The position numbers and the translations under genes were made by a program. Shown in pieces: positions 34,509 through 42,395 of a DNA stretch of 49,475 nucleotides. The notes below the pieces were generated by a model that was given only the letters and a program-made list of their open reading frames with translations, ran no database searches and was not told the origin of the DNA. This DNA is from Neisseriaceae bacterium HSC-16F19. Its GTDB lineage: Bacteria; Pseudomonadota; Gammaproteobacteria; Burkholderiales; Neisseriaceae. Every line of letters begins with the position of its first letter. The stretch's first letter is position 1. The stretch spans positions 1 to 49,475 of the forward strand of contig NZ_JALJZY010000018.1 of NCBI RefSeq assembly GCF_024171525.1, in the 5' to 3' direction.

Positions 34509-35381
34509 ATGAGCTGGCTCGATAAAATCCTGCCCCCGAAAATCAAAAAAGACGACAACGGCAAAACCGGCGTGCCGGAAGGTTTGTGGCACAAATGCCC
34601 GGCCTGTGCCGCCACGCTGTATGCCACCGATTTGCAGCACAACCATTCCGTCTGCCCCAAGTGCAACCACCACAGCCCCATCGGTGCGCGCGAGCGTTTG
34701 GATTTGCTCTTGGATGAGGCCGGACGCGAGGAAATCGGTGCCAAAATCAAGCCGGTGGACATGCTCAAATTCCGCGACAGCAAAAAATACACCGACCGCC
34801 TGAGTGCCGCCCGCAAACTCACCGACGAAGACGATGCCCTGGTGGTGATGCGCGGTACCCTGCACGGCCTGCCGGTGGTGGTGGCGTCGTTTGAATTCCG
34901 CTTTATCGGCGGTTCCATGGGTTCAGTGGTGGGCGAGCGTTTTGTGCAGGGCGTGCGCGAAGCCGTGGCCGCCAAAGCCAGCTTTATCTGCGTGGCCGCT
35001 TCCGGCGGTGCGCGCATGCAGGAAGGTTTGAATTCCCTGATGCAGATGGGCAAAACCAGTGCCGCGCTGCATTTGCTCAACGAACACGACCTGCCGTTTA
35101 TCTCCGTGCTCACCGATCCGACCATGGGCGGCGTGTCTGCCAGCTTTGCCTTTTTGGGCGATGTGGTGCTGGCCGAGCCGGGTGCGCTCATCGGTTTTGC
35201 CGGCCCGCGCGTAATCGAGCAAACCGTGCGCGAAACCCTACCCGACGGCTTCCAGCGTGCCGAATTCCTGCTCGAAAAAGGCGCCATCGACCAAATCGTC
35301 GACCGCCGCGACATGAAAAACCGCCTCGCGCGCCTGATCACCCTCTTGCGCCGCGAAACCTTGCCGGAAGAAGCGGCCTAA
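34509..35381 (+). CDS. accD: acetyl-CoA carboxylase carboxyltransferase subunit beta
   Basis: 290 residues. N-terminal zinc ribbon (C30, C33, C49, C52), then the crotonase-like carboxyltransferase domain with GGSMGSVVGERF, AASGGARMQEG, and SVLTDPTMGGVSASFA. With AccA it transfers carboxyl from biotin to acetyl-CoA in fatty acid synthesis. An AAAGGAAACACT leader and a paired-DUS terminator flank the gene. Confidence 0.96.
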   Translation: MSWLDKILPPKIKKDDNGKTGVPEGLWHKCPACAATLYATDLQHNHSVCPKCNHHSPIGARERLDLLLDEAGREEIGAKIKPVDMLKFRDSKKYTDRLSAARKLTDEDDALVVMRGTLHGLPVVVASFEFRFIGGSMGSVVGERFVQGVREAVAAKASFICVAASGGARMQEGLNSLMQMGKTSAALHLLNEHDLPFISVLTDPTMGGVSASFAFLGDVVLAEPGALIGFAGPRVIEQTVRETLPDGFQRAEFLLEKGAIDQIVDRRDMKNRLARLITLLRRETLPEEAA

Positions 35382-35400
35382 ACGGTTTGCTTAAAGCATC

Positions 35401-35435
35401 AAAAAGGCTGCCTGAAGGTTTCAGGCAGCCTTTTT
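35401..35435. terminator. paired-DUS terminator after accD
   Basis: A 16-bp perfect stem (35401-35416 with 35420-35435) built from a DUS and its inverse, flanked by A5 and T5, with a three-base loop. Works in the plus direction and possibly both. Confidence 0.88.
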
Positions 35436-35488
35436 ATGGTGTTAACTGAGTTGTCTGTATTGAACGTGTCTATAGCCAGGAGATAGCG

Positions 35489-36079
35489 ATGTCTGCACTC
35501 ACCTTCTACACCCACCCCATGTCGCGCGGGCGGGTGGCGCGCTGGATGTTGGAAGAAACCGGCCTGCCTTACGAAACCGTGCTGTTGGAATACGGCGGCA
35601 GCATGAAGGCGCCGGAATATCTGGCCGTCAATCCCATGGGCAAGGTACCGGCTTTGCAGCATGGCGAGGCGGTGGTGACGGAGCAGGCGGCGATTTGCCT
35701 GTATTTGGCCGATTGGGTGCCGGAAAAACGTTTGGCGCCGCCGGTAGGCACGCCGGAGCGCGGCAGCTATTACCGCTGGATCAGTTTTATGGCGCCTTTG
35801 GAACAGTTGATGGTGGCCAAGGCGGGCGGCGGTGCCATGCCCAAGCCGGAAATGGCCGGTTTCGGCACCGAGGCGGATATATTGAATACGCTGGAAGCGG
35901 CTTTGAGCGGGCGCGAATACCTGGTCGGCGACTGTTTCACCGCCGCCGATTTGCTGGTGGCGGCCTATGTGGGCTGGTATCTGCAATTCAAGCTGTTGGA
36001 ACCGCGCCAGGCGTTTGTGGAATTTGTCCAAAGGCACACGGCGCGCGAAGCCAGCCTGCGCGCCAATGCCATTGATTGA
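35489..36079 (+). CDS. glutathione S-transferase family protein
   Basis: 196 residues. N-terminal thioredoxin-like domain (LTFYTHPMSRGRVARWMLEE with Ser/Arg near the glutathione site, NPMGKVPALQ cis-Pro block, TEQAAICLYLAD) and a C-terminal helical domain with FTAADLLVAAYV. Conjugates or reduces electrophiles with glutathione. The stop (36077-36079) lies 11 bases before the inferred prophage left end, so the gene is intact but its downstream DNA was displaced. Confidence 0.9.
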   Translation: MSALTFYTHPMSRGRVARWMLEETGLPYETVLLEYGGSMKAPEYLAVNPMGKVPALQHGEAVVTEQAAICLYLADWVPEKRLAPPVGTPERGSYYRWISFMAPLEQLMVAKAGGGAMPKPEMAGFGTEADILNTLEAALSGREYLVGDCFTAADLLVAAYVGWYLQFKLLEPRQAFVEFVQRHTAREASLRANAID

Positions 36080-36090
36080 GGGGGGGTGAT

Positions 36091-36100
36091 TGTTTTTGCA
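36091..36100 (+). promoter_or_regulatory. candidate phage left terminus and transposase site L1
   Basis: TGTTTTTGCA begins with the TG dinucleotide universal to Mu-type ends and shares TTTTGCA with two internal copies at 36185 and 36217, 94 and 126 bases further in. The unequal spacing resembles Mu L1, L2 and L3. Confidence 0.5.
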
Positions 36101-36184
36101 TCACTGGCCCGGCAGATATAAACGGTCGAAAATCCTTAAATGGTGGGGGTTTTCGGCTTTTTTTGTGCGCGGGCGGGTGGCGGT

Positions 36185-36226
36185 AGCTTTTGCACCGGAT
36201 TCAATAAAAATGCGTCAGCTTTTGCA
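36185..36226 (+). promoter_or_regulatory. candidate transposase sites L2 and L3
   Basis: Two direct copies of AGCTTTTGCA (36185-36194 and 36217-36226), spaced 32 bases, in the same orientation as the presumed terminal copy. Confidence 0.5.
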
Positions 36227-36244
36227 TTAAAACGAACTAAAAAT

Positions 36245-36270
36245 AACCCGGTTTTAAACCGGGTTTATTT
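36245..36270 (-). terminator. terminator of the phage repressor gene
   Basis: AACCCGGTTT (36245-36254) pairs with AAACCGGGTT (36256-36265). On the minus strand it is followed by TTATTTTTAG. The repressor gene stops five bases upstream on that strand. Confidence 0.75.
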
Positions 36271-36274
36271 GTTT

Positions 36275-37240
36275 TTAAATCTGACGGCCAAACCAGACGA
36301 CACGGCCGATGATTTGGACGTCGGCGGTGCCATCGGTCAGGTCAATCTCAAAGGGGGCGTAGGCTTCGTTGGCGGATGTGATCAGCAGTTTACCGCCGGG
36401 CATGGTTTGGATGCGTTTCACTATAAGGTCTTCGCCAATGCGAACCACGTACAGGCCGGTACCGGGGCGGTTTTGGGCATGGTTTACCAGTATGTTGTCG
36501 CCATCGTTGAGCACGCCTTCCATGGAGTCGCCTTTGACGGCGATGACGGAGAGGTCGGCCGGGTTGGCGCGCAGGTAGTTTTCGACCCAGTAGCGGCGAA
36601 ATGCCATGCGTAGCACGGCCGGATGGTCGTGGTTGGGATAACCGTGCCCGGCTGCGGCTTTGACGTCGTAGCGCGGGATAAATACAAACTCTTCGATGTC
36701 CACCGGATTGCCAAGTACGTCTTTTGCCGGTGTGCTTTCTTTTTGCCCCACCGTTTGTACGGGGGCAGTACCATCTTTGAACTTAGGGCCTTCCCCGGTG
36801 GCCAGCCACGCAATATTGACACCCGCAGCTTCAGCAATGCGGATAAGGTTTGTGCGGGATGGGTCCGCTTGTCCTGTCACCCATCTTTTAATTGACGCAT
36901 CCTGAACACCAATGCTGCGGGCAGCATGCGCCTGCTTGCCCAGCATATCAACAACCTCGCTAACGCGCTGGGTAAATCCTTTAACTTCATCGCTTAATGA
37001 CGATGTTTGCATTGACCTTTCTAATAATTCTGTCAACGGCTTCTCATTAATGGCACCCCGAATATCGGCCGGCATTCCACTAATAGCATATTCCACTCCA
37101 CCGCCCCGTTGGGCACGTTTTCGGAATGGCCAGCCCTCACGCTGTGCCTTTTCCGCGATACCTTTTGGCGATTTTGGCAACATAGGTAAAGCAAGTTTTG
37201 CCAGTTCTGCGGCGTTCAAGTAATCGTAAAAGTTAGTCAC
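36275..37240 (-). CDS. Mu-type phage repressor with S24 peptidase domain
   Basis: 321 residues with a GTG start. Residues 4-60 form a Mu-type DNA-binding domain (YLNAAELAKLALPMLPKSPKG, RKRAQRGGGVEYAISGMP) closely like the N-terminus of the transposase at 38241. An XRE-type helix-turn-helix follows (about 95-150), then an S24 peptidase domain with S239 in GDSMEG, K275 in IVKRIQ, and an Ala-Gly site at 197-198. This predicts RecA-stimulated self-cleavage and SOS induction, unlike the classical Mu repressor, which lacks S24. Transcribed leftward from the operator region. Confidence 0.9.
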   Translation of the reverse strand: MTNFYDYLNAAELAKLALPMLPKSPKGIAEKAQREGWPFRKRAQRGGGVEYAISGMPADIRGAINEKPLTELLERSMQTSSLSDEVKGFTQRVSEVVDMLGKQAHAARSIGVQDASIKRWVTGQADPSRTNLIRIAEAAGVNIAWLATGEGPKFKDGTAPVQTVGQKESTPAKDVLGNPVDIEEFVFIPRYDVKAAAGHGYPNHDHPAVLRMAFRRYWVENYLRANPADLSVIAVKGDSMEGVLNDGDNILVNHAQNRPGTGLYVVRIGEDLIVKRIQTMPGGKLLITSANEAYAPFEIDLTDGTADVQIIGRVVWFGRQI

Positions 37241-37267
37241 CGGAAGTTTTACCCCGCAAGAAAGAAA

Positions 37268-37379
37268 CTTTTACGCGTAAAAGAAAAGTTTATCTTTAAT
37301 TAAATCAATCTTTTATGCAATAAACTTACTATTATTCCATTTATAATTACTTTTACGCTTGAAATTTCTATCTTTTACG
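37268..37379. promoter_or_regulatory. operator array of the phage repressor
   Basis: Perfect 16-bp palindrome CTTTTACGCGTAAAAG at 37268-37283, then CTTTTATG at 37310, CTTTTACG at 37350 and at 37372. A reverse copy CGTAAAAG lies at 37225-37232 inside the repressor start. They occupy the divergent region between repressor and ner gene, where Mu has its operators O1-O3. The CTTTTA core is reminiscent of Mu operator boxes. Confidence 0.7.
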
Positions 37380-37386
37380 ATAGAAT
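37359..37386 (+). promoter_or_regulatory. early rightward phage promoter
   Basis: TTGAAA (37359-37364), 16 bases, TAGAAT (37381-37386): five of six matches to both sigma-70 hexamers. An operator box lies in the spacer (37372-37379) and another just upstream of the -35 (37350-37357). Palindrome CTACATGTAG (37389-37398) lies at the likely start of transcription. The ner gene starts at 37435. Confidence 0.55.
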
Positions 37387-37434
37387 GCCTACATGTAGTC
37401 AATTCCCAAACTGACAAAATGTAGGTATTCCGAG

Positions 37435-37710
37435 ATGAAAAAAATTACAGCAACAGTTCAACCGGTGGTGCCGGAAGACTGGCACCGCGCGGACATTATT
37501 GCTGCGCTGAAAAAGGCGGGCTGGTCGGTACGCTCGTTGGCGGCAGAAGTCAAAGTCCACCCGACAACTTTATATGGTGCTCTGGTGAGACCTTATCCGA
37601 AGAGCGAGCGTGTGATTGCCCAAGCTTTGGGACTGAAACCGGAGGATATTTGGCCGCAACGTTACGCGGCACGCAACCACAAACCGGTGCTGTCTCAAGC
37701 CGTGGCCTGA
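37435..37710 (+). CDS. ner: Ner-like phage DNA-binding protein
   Basis: 91 residues. PEDWHRADIIAALKKAGWSVRSLA followed by VHPTTLYGALVRPYPKSERVIAQALGLKPEDIWPQRY is the Ner/Nlp (SfsB) helix-turn-helix. In Mu, Ner shuts down early and repressor transcription during lytic growth. First gene of the rightward early operon, just after the operator array. Confidence 0.88.
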   Translation: MKKITATVQPVVPEDWHRADIIAALKKAGWSVRSLAAEVKVHPTTLYGALVRPYPKSERVIAQALGLKPEDIWPQRYAARNHKPVLSQAVA

Positions 37711-37768
37711 ATTGTAGGCGATACAGGCTGAAAAATCACGTTTTAAAAATCCCGATGAGCTTTTTGTC

Positions 37769-38248
37769 ATGATGAGAAATATCCGCCAAGCCAAAGCCAC
37801 TTCGCTGGATCATGCCATTGCGCTGACCAAGCGTTACGCCAAGGAACGCCGTCTGCCCTCGAAAGTGATGGCCGATTTGATGGGTGTGGAACTGAAAACC
37901 TATTACCGCTGGCTGCTGGACAACACCATGCCGCTGAACCGGGTGGCGCAGTTTGAAGCCTTGGCGGGCTGTCGTTTTATCAGCGAATACCTGTGTGTGA
38001 TGCACGGTGACAAGGTGGTGATCGATATTCCGCGCGGCCGCAAGGGCAAGACCGCCGATGTGGCGCGGGTGCAGAGCCAGACGGCGGCGGCGATTGCCCT
38101 GTTGGCACGCTGGCATGAGGACGGCAACGGTGTGGAAGAAACGATTGCGGCGCTGACACAGGTGTTGTCACTGCTGGCCTACCAACGGGAAAACGTGAAA
38201 AAGGCGGAAACGCCGGAGCTGTGGTTTGGCGGGGCCGACGATGAGTGA
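37769..38248 (+). CDS. phage early protein with helix-turn-helix-like N-terminus
   Basis: 159 residues. A basic helical N-terminal region (MADLMGVELKTYYRWLLDNTMP) resembles a helix-turn-helix of an XRE type; the rest is helical. It sits between ner and transposase A, overlapping the latter by 8 bases. Genes in this position occur in several Mu-like phages of Neisseria and Pasteurellaceae, with no assigned role. Confidence 0.65.
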   Translation: MMRNIRQAKATSLDHAIALTKRYAKERRLPSKVMADLMGVELKTYYRWLLDNTMPLNRVAQFEALAGCRFISEYLCVMHGDKVVIDIPRGRKGKTADVARVQSQTAAAIALLARWHEDGNGVEETIAALTQVLSLLAYQRENVKKAETPELWFGGADDE

Positions 38249-40256
38249 TTATTTGAATGCAAAAGAATTGGCCGCACTGGGTGTTCCGGAACTGCCGAAA
38301 GCCGTCAAGAACATTATTGATAAGGCGCGTCGTGAAAACTGGCCCTGCCGTAAGCGCCAAGGCAGAGGCGGCGGTGTGGAGTATGCGGTTAAGGGTTTGC
38401 CCGCGGATATTCAGGCAGCCATTGCCGAGCAAAGAGCGGCGGTTTTGCTGGCGCAGGCAGCGCCGGTGCCGTTGCCGGGCAGCCGTGCCAAGGCGGTGGC
38501 GAAACCGCGTTTGCGGCAGCCGGGGCCGGCGATTGACGATTATGCCTTGGGTCTGACGGACAAGCAGCGCGATTGTGCCCATGCGCGTATGGCTTTGGTG
38601 TGCGAGGTGTTGAAGATGCACCAGGTGGCGGGTTTGGGTGTGAAGGCGGCGGCGGTGTATGTGGTGCAGCAGATCGAATGCGGCACGTTGCCGGAGGCTT
38701 TGCTGCGTTATGTGCCGGTGGCCAATGCACGGCCAAACGGACAACGGGGTTTGAGTGTGCGCTCGCTGATGGGTTGGGTGGCGGACTACCGCCGGGCGAA
38801 GACGCCGAACGAGCGTTTGGCGGCCTTGGCACCGAAGCCGACGAAAACGGAGGTGCCGGTGATGCGGATTGAGTGGCTGGCAGATTTTATGGGTTTCCAT
38901 TGCCGTCCGAGTGCGCCGAAGCTGGCACACAGTTATGCGCAGTTTGCACAGTGGTGGTCGGCGACCCGGCCGGAGGCGGATTTGCCGACGCTGGATCAGG
39001 TGCGGCGGGTGTGGCGCAAGATGCCGGTGATTATGCAGGAGCGCGGCCGCCGTACGGGTGCGGCTTATAAGGGTCTGCTGCCGTTTGTGCGCCGCAATTG
39101 GGATGCACTGCGACCGAACGATGTGTGGATTGGTGACGGCCACAGCTTTAAGGCAAAGGTGCAACACCCGATACACGGCCAGCCGTTCAAACCGGAGGTG
39201 ACGGTGATTATCGACGGATGTACGCGCATGGTGGTGGGTTTCAGCTTTAGCTTGGCGGAGAGTTGTGTGGCGGTGGCGGATGCGTTGCGTATCGGTATCA
39301 AGCACAACGGGGTGCCGCTGATGTACTACTCGGACAACGGTGCGGGGCAGACGGGCAAGACGATAGACCATGAGATTACGGGTTTGGCGGCACGCTTGGG
39401 GATACACCATGAGACGGGCTTGCCGGGCAATCCGCAAGGCCGGGGGATTATCGAGCGGTGGTGGAAGGACAACCTGATCAAGCTGGCGCGGGATTACGAG
39501 ACGTTTACGGGTGCGGGCATGGACAGCAGTACGCAAAACCTGATTTACCGCAAGCTGGAGAGTGCTTTTAAGGCTGCGGACAAGGGCAAGGAGTTGACGG
39601 CGGAGCAACGGCGCTATCGGGCGAAGTTGCCGGGATGGGCACAATTTCAGGCGGATGTGATGCGCTGTATTGCGGACTATAACCGCCGTCCGCACGGCGA
39701 GTTGCCGAAAAAAGCGGACGGGACGCGGTTTTCGCCTTTGGAGTACCGCGATTACCGTATGGCGCAGGAAAACCTGATTGCGGACTATTTGGCACCGCAG
39801 GAGATGGAAACGCTGTTTAGACCGCAGGAGGTGCGCAAGGTGTTCCGCGGTGAGGTGGAGTTGTTTACCAACCGTTATTTTGCGGTGGATTTGGCGGAGC
39901 ACCACGGTGAATCGGTGCGGGTGGCCTATGACTATGACGATGCTTCTGCGGTGTATGTGTACGACATGGCGGGTGCGTTTGTGTGCAAGGCGGCGCTGGA
40001 CGGCAACAAGCGCGATGCTTTCCCGCTGACGGTGCGCGACCGTTTGGCGGCGCAACGGATGGCAGGCCGGGTGAAACGGGCACAAAACACCATCCGCCTG
40101 GCGGAGGCGGAAGCCCGTCCGGCCATCGAACAGCAACCGGATTTCGGTTTGCTGGTGGGCAACGGCGCGGCGGAGGCGGTGCCGGTGGCACGGGAAAAAC
40201 CGTTGTTTTTGTTTGAATCGGATCGTGAGGCGTGGGAGCGCGAACACGGCGGCTGA
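38241..40256 (+). CDS. Mu A-type DDE transposase
   Basis: 671 residues. The N-terminal Mu DNA-binding domain (SDYLNAKELAALGVPELPK, RQGRGGGVEYAVKGLPADIQ) is paralogous to that of the repressor. The RNase H-like core has D299 in WIGDGH, D365 in YYSDNG and E405 in IIERWW. The distal part carries the Mu-transposase beta-barrel region (PQEVRKVFRGEVELFTNRYFAV). It cuts and joins phage ends during replicative transposition. ATG 38241 overlaps the preceding gene by 8 bases. Confidence 0.93.
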   Translation: MSDYLNAKELAALGVPELPKAVKNIIDKARRENWPCRKRQGRGGGVEYAVKGLPADIQAAIAEQRAAVLLAQAAPVPLPGSRAKAVAKPRLRQPGPAIDDYALGLTDKQRDCAHARMALVCEVLKMHQVAGLGVKAAAVYVVQQIECGTLPEALLRYVPVANARPNGQRGLSVRSLMGWVADYRRAKTPNERLAALAPKPTKTEVPVMRIEWLADFMGFHCRPSAPKLAHSYAQFAQWWSATRPEADLPTLDQVRRVWRKMPVIMQERGRRTGAAYKGLLPFVRRNWDALRPNDVWIGDGHSFKAKVQHPIHGQPFKPEVTVIIDGCTRMVVGFSFSLAESCVAVADALRIGIKHNGVPLMYYSDNGAGQTGKTIDHEITGLAARLGIHHETGLPGNPQGRGIIERWWKDNLIKLARDYETFTGAGMDSSTQNLIYRKLESAFKAADKGKELTAEQRRYRAKLPGWAQFQADVMRCIADYNRRPHGELPKKADGTRFSPLEYRDYRMAQENLIADYLAPQEMETLFRPQEVRKVFRGEVELFTNRYFAVDLAEHHGESVRVAYDYDDASAVYVYDMAGAFVCKAALDGNKRDAFPLTVRDRLAAQRMAGRVKRAQNTIRLAEAEARPAIEQQPDFGLLVGNGAAEAVPVAREKPLFLFESDREAWEREHGG

Positions 40257-40260
40257 CCTC

Positions 40261-40347
40261 CCAACACGAAATGATACGGTGTTGGCCGCGCCCGGCCGTA
40301 CTACTTGTACTGTCTGCGGCTTGCCGCCTTGTCTCATTCCGTGTTGG
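40261..40347. repeat. inverted-repeat element (copy C) inside the prophage
   Basis: 87 bp bounded by CCAACACGAAATGA (40261-40274) and TCATTCCGTGTTGG (40334-40347), 13 of 14 bases pairing. The core is the reverse complement of copies A and B at 260-516. It starts five bases after the transposase stop codon. Confidence 0.72.
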
Positions 40348-40425
40348 AAGGCCAGCAAATAAGAAGGCAGCCCGGTGACGCAGGCTGCCTGAACCCTGAA
40401 ACCCCTTTTTTAAAGGACTTTAAAA

Positions 40426-40506
40426 ATGAGTATGTTTCAACACACAGAGCACCACCTAAAGCGAGGTTCCAAGCGTTGCCCTGAATTGAGAGAGATTATC
40501 CCCTAA
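40426..40506 (+). CDS. possible 26-residue ORF between phage A and B
   Basis: ATG with AAAGGA about eight bases upstream, encoding a basic, His-rich short peptide (MSMFQHTEHHLKRGSKRCPE). No known homologue is recalled. A DUS lies just upstream (40382-40393). It may be a real small gene or the leftover of one; the main reason for listing is the clean ribosome site. Confidence 0.3.
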   Translation: MSMFQHTEHHLKRGSKRCPELREIIP

Positions 40507-40556
40507 TTGAGTTATCCGCTTTGAAAGGCGGGGTTTCAACCAGAAAGGAAATTTAG

Positions 40557-41441
40557 ATGAAACAGGATTTGCAAGACTATATCAGTGCGAGCGGGAGTAC
40601 GCAATCTGCGGTGGCCCGTGCCATCGGGGTAACTCCGGCGGTGGTGAACCAGTATCTGCAAGGCAAATACAAGGGTGATGTGGCGGCGGTGGACCGTGCG
40701 GTGGGCGCGTTTTTGCAGAAGCAGCGAGAGAAGGCGGCAGACAAGAAGCTGGCCGTGCCCTATGTGTACACGACTACGGCCAAGCGGGTGCGCGATATGT
40801 TGCGGCTGGCGCATTTGGAGGGCGAGACGGTGGTTTTGTACGGTCAGGCGGGTTTGGGCAAGACGCGGGCTTTGGCGGCTTATCGGGCGGACAACCCGGA
40901 TGCGTTGCTGTTGGATACGGATCCGACTTATACGGCCAAGGTGTTGTTGCAGAAGCTGGCGCAGATGTTGGGTGCGGACGGCCGCGGCAATTTGAGCGAG
41001 CTGATGGAAGCGGTGGTGGGCCGTTTGAAAGACAGCGGGCGCATTATTTTGGTGGACGAGGCGGAAAACCTGCCTTTGCGGGCTTTGGAGTGTTTGCGCC
41101 GGGTACACGATAAGGCGGGTGTGGGTTTGGTGTTGGCGGGTATGCCGCGTCTGCTGGTGAATCTGCGCGGCAAAAACGGCGAACTGAAGCAGCTGTACAG
41201 CCGGGTGGCGTTCCGCCTGGACTTGGGCGATACGGTGCCGGATGCCGATTTGGCCATGATTGCCCGTGAGGCTTTGCCGGAGCCGGATGCGGATACGGTG
41301 GCGGCTCTGGTTGAGGCCGCATGCGGCAATGCCCGCCGTTTGGACAAGCTGGCACGCGGTGTAGTGCGGCTGGCGCGGATGAACCACAAAGCGGCGGATG
41401 CGGCCATGGTGCGTGCGTTTGCCGAGATGCTGATCCATTAA
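40557..41441 (+). CDS. Mu B-type AAA+ ATPase (transposition target capture)
   Basis: 294 residues. N-terminal helix-turn-helix (QSAVARAIGVTPAVVNQYLQGKY), Walker A GQAGLGKT at 96-103 with K102, Walker B RIILVDEAENL near 161-171, and a C-terminal helical domain. MuB binds DNA with ATP and activates transposase A while protecting the prophage from self-insertion. ATG 40557 follows GAAAGGAAATTTAG, a good site. Confidence 0.92.
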   Translation: MKQDLQDYISASGSTQSAVARAIGVTPAVVNQYLQGKYKGDVAAVDRAVGAFLQKQREKAADKKLAVPYVYTTTAKRVRDMLRLAHLEGETVVLYGQAGLGKTRALAAYRADNPDALLLDTDPTYTAKVLLQKLAQMLGADGRGNLSELMEAVVGRLKDSGRIILVDEAENLPLRALECLRRVHDKAGVGLVLAGMPRLLVNLRGKNGELKQLYSRVAFRLDLGDTVPDADLAMIAREALPEPDADTVAALVEAACGNARRLDKLARGVVRLARMNHKAADAAMVRAFAEMLIH

Positions 41442-41452
41442 GGAGGTGTGCG

Positions 41453-41695
41453 ATGTGGACGGTGATTAGAACACGCTTGGTGTTTTGGCTGTTGGCGGTG
41501 CCGCTGGCTTTGCTGTTGGGCTGGTATCCGGTGGGCTGTGCGCCGCAACCGGCAGCCGCCTTGGTGCCGCAACCGACAGAAAGCAGCCGCGAGGCGGATT
41601 TGCGCGAAGCCGATGCCGCCTGGCAGGCAATCTATGGCGGCATGAGCGAAGATGAGCTCATGCGGGCGGTGGTATTCGAGCCTCTGGGCGAATAA
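41453..41695 (+). CDS. small membrane-anchored phage protein
   Basis: 80 residues. One N-terminal hydrophobic segment (LVFWLLAVPLALLLGWYPVG) then a Cys and an Ala/Pro linker, followed by an acidic tail. The segment could be a lipoprotein-like signal, but the lipobox is poor. AAGGAGG upstream is an ideal ribosome site. Early-region gene of unknown role. Confidence 0.6.
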   Translation: MWTVIRTRLVFWLLAVPLALLLGWYPVGCAPQPAAALVPQPTESSREADLREADAAWQAIYGGMSEDELMRAVVFEPLGE

Positions 41696-41705
41696 GGAGA
41701 GTGTT

Positions 41706-41885
41706 ATGAAAAAACGAAGCATGCCGGGCATGAATCCGGCCAATGTGGGCTGGCTGCAACGCAGGCCGCGGCTGCGGGCGCAACAACAGGATTACGGGCC
41801 GCGCTTGAGCAATATGGATGTATTCCTGGCCGAAGCGGAACGGAGGCAACGCGAGGAAGAACGGGCACGGGAACAGGCTACCTGA
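41706..41885 (+). CDS. small basic phage protein
   Basis: 59 residues, Arg-rich and helical (AEAERRQREEERAREQ). Ten bases after the previous gene. Its stop codon lies inside an uptake-like sequence AGGCTACCTGAA (41875-41886). Confidence 0.55.
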   Translation: MKKRSMPGMNPANVGWLQRRPRLRAQQQDYGPRLSNMDVFLAEAERRQREEERAREQAT

Positions 41886-41886
41886 A
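41875..41886 (+). repeat. Eikenella-type uptake sequence AGGCTACCTGAA
   Basis: Exact 12-mer differing at one base from the DUS of the host region, matching what I recall as the Eikenella dialect (AG-eikDUS). A second copy is at 45277-45288. Confidence 0.7.
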
Positions 41887-41951
41887 ATGGGGAGCGGTAA
41901 AAAATTTTGCCTGTTGGTTTTTGTAACTTATTGATAAATAAGGGTAGCAAT

Positions 41952-42395
41952 ATGAAACTGAATGAAGCCGTCCACACGCTGAGCGAGCTGATGCGCGGCC
42001 AAGGCGGGCGGACGCTGGAAGCCTTGGCCGAGGAAAGCGGCATTAAGGGCAAGCTGTTGACCGATGCGCTCTATCGTATGGAGGAGTTGGGGATGATAGG
42101 GACGCAATTGCGTCAGGGCCATACCCTGTACCGCTGGGAAGTGGGTGGGACGGTGCCTTTGGCGGAAGACCAGCCGCAGCCGGAAGAAATGGTGGCGGTG
42201 CCGGTGCTGAGCTTGCAGGCCAATGCCGACGAAAAGCCTTACTGGGCGGAAGACATCAATATCGGCGGTTTTGCGGACGGGACGTTTGTGATTGTGAAGG
42301 CCGGGGGCCGCAACGAGTTGAAGCTGAGCCGAAAGCAGATGCTGGCGGTGGTGGCATTTGTGAACCGGTTTGTGGCGATGGAGGCGGCATCATGA
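41952..42395 (+). CDS. phage early protein with winged-helix-like N-terminus
   Basis: 147 residues. The first 65 residues (LSELMRGQGGRTLEALAEESGIKGKLLTDALYRMEELG) look like a winged-helix DNA-binding domain; the rest is a small alpha/beta region. Overlaps the next gene by four bases (ATGA). No specific family recalled. Confidence 0.6.
   Translation: MKLNEAVHTLSELMRGQGGRTLEALAEESGIKGKLLTDALYRMEELGMIGTQLRQGHTLYRWEVGGTVPLAEDQPQPEEMVAVPVLSLQANADEKPYWAEDINIGGFADGTFVIVKAGGRNELKLSRKQMLAVVAFVNRFVAMEAAS

Noticed and set aside
36080..36086. Run of seven G residues after the GST stop as a phase-variable tract
   Set aside because: It is non-coding and lies at the inferred prophage junction; no expression link is visible.
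37980..40358. 792-codon minus-strand frame opposite transposase A
   Set aside because: Product is Arg/His/Pro/Leu-rich with no recognisable domain; the plus frame has the D299/D365/E405 triad and Mu DNA-binding domain.
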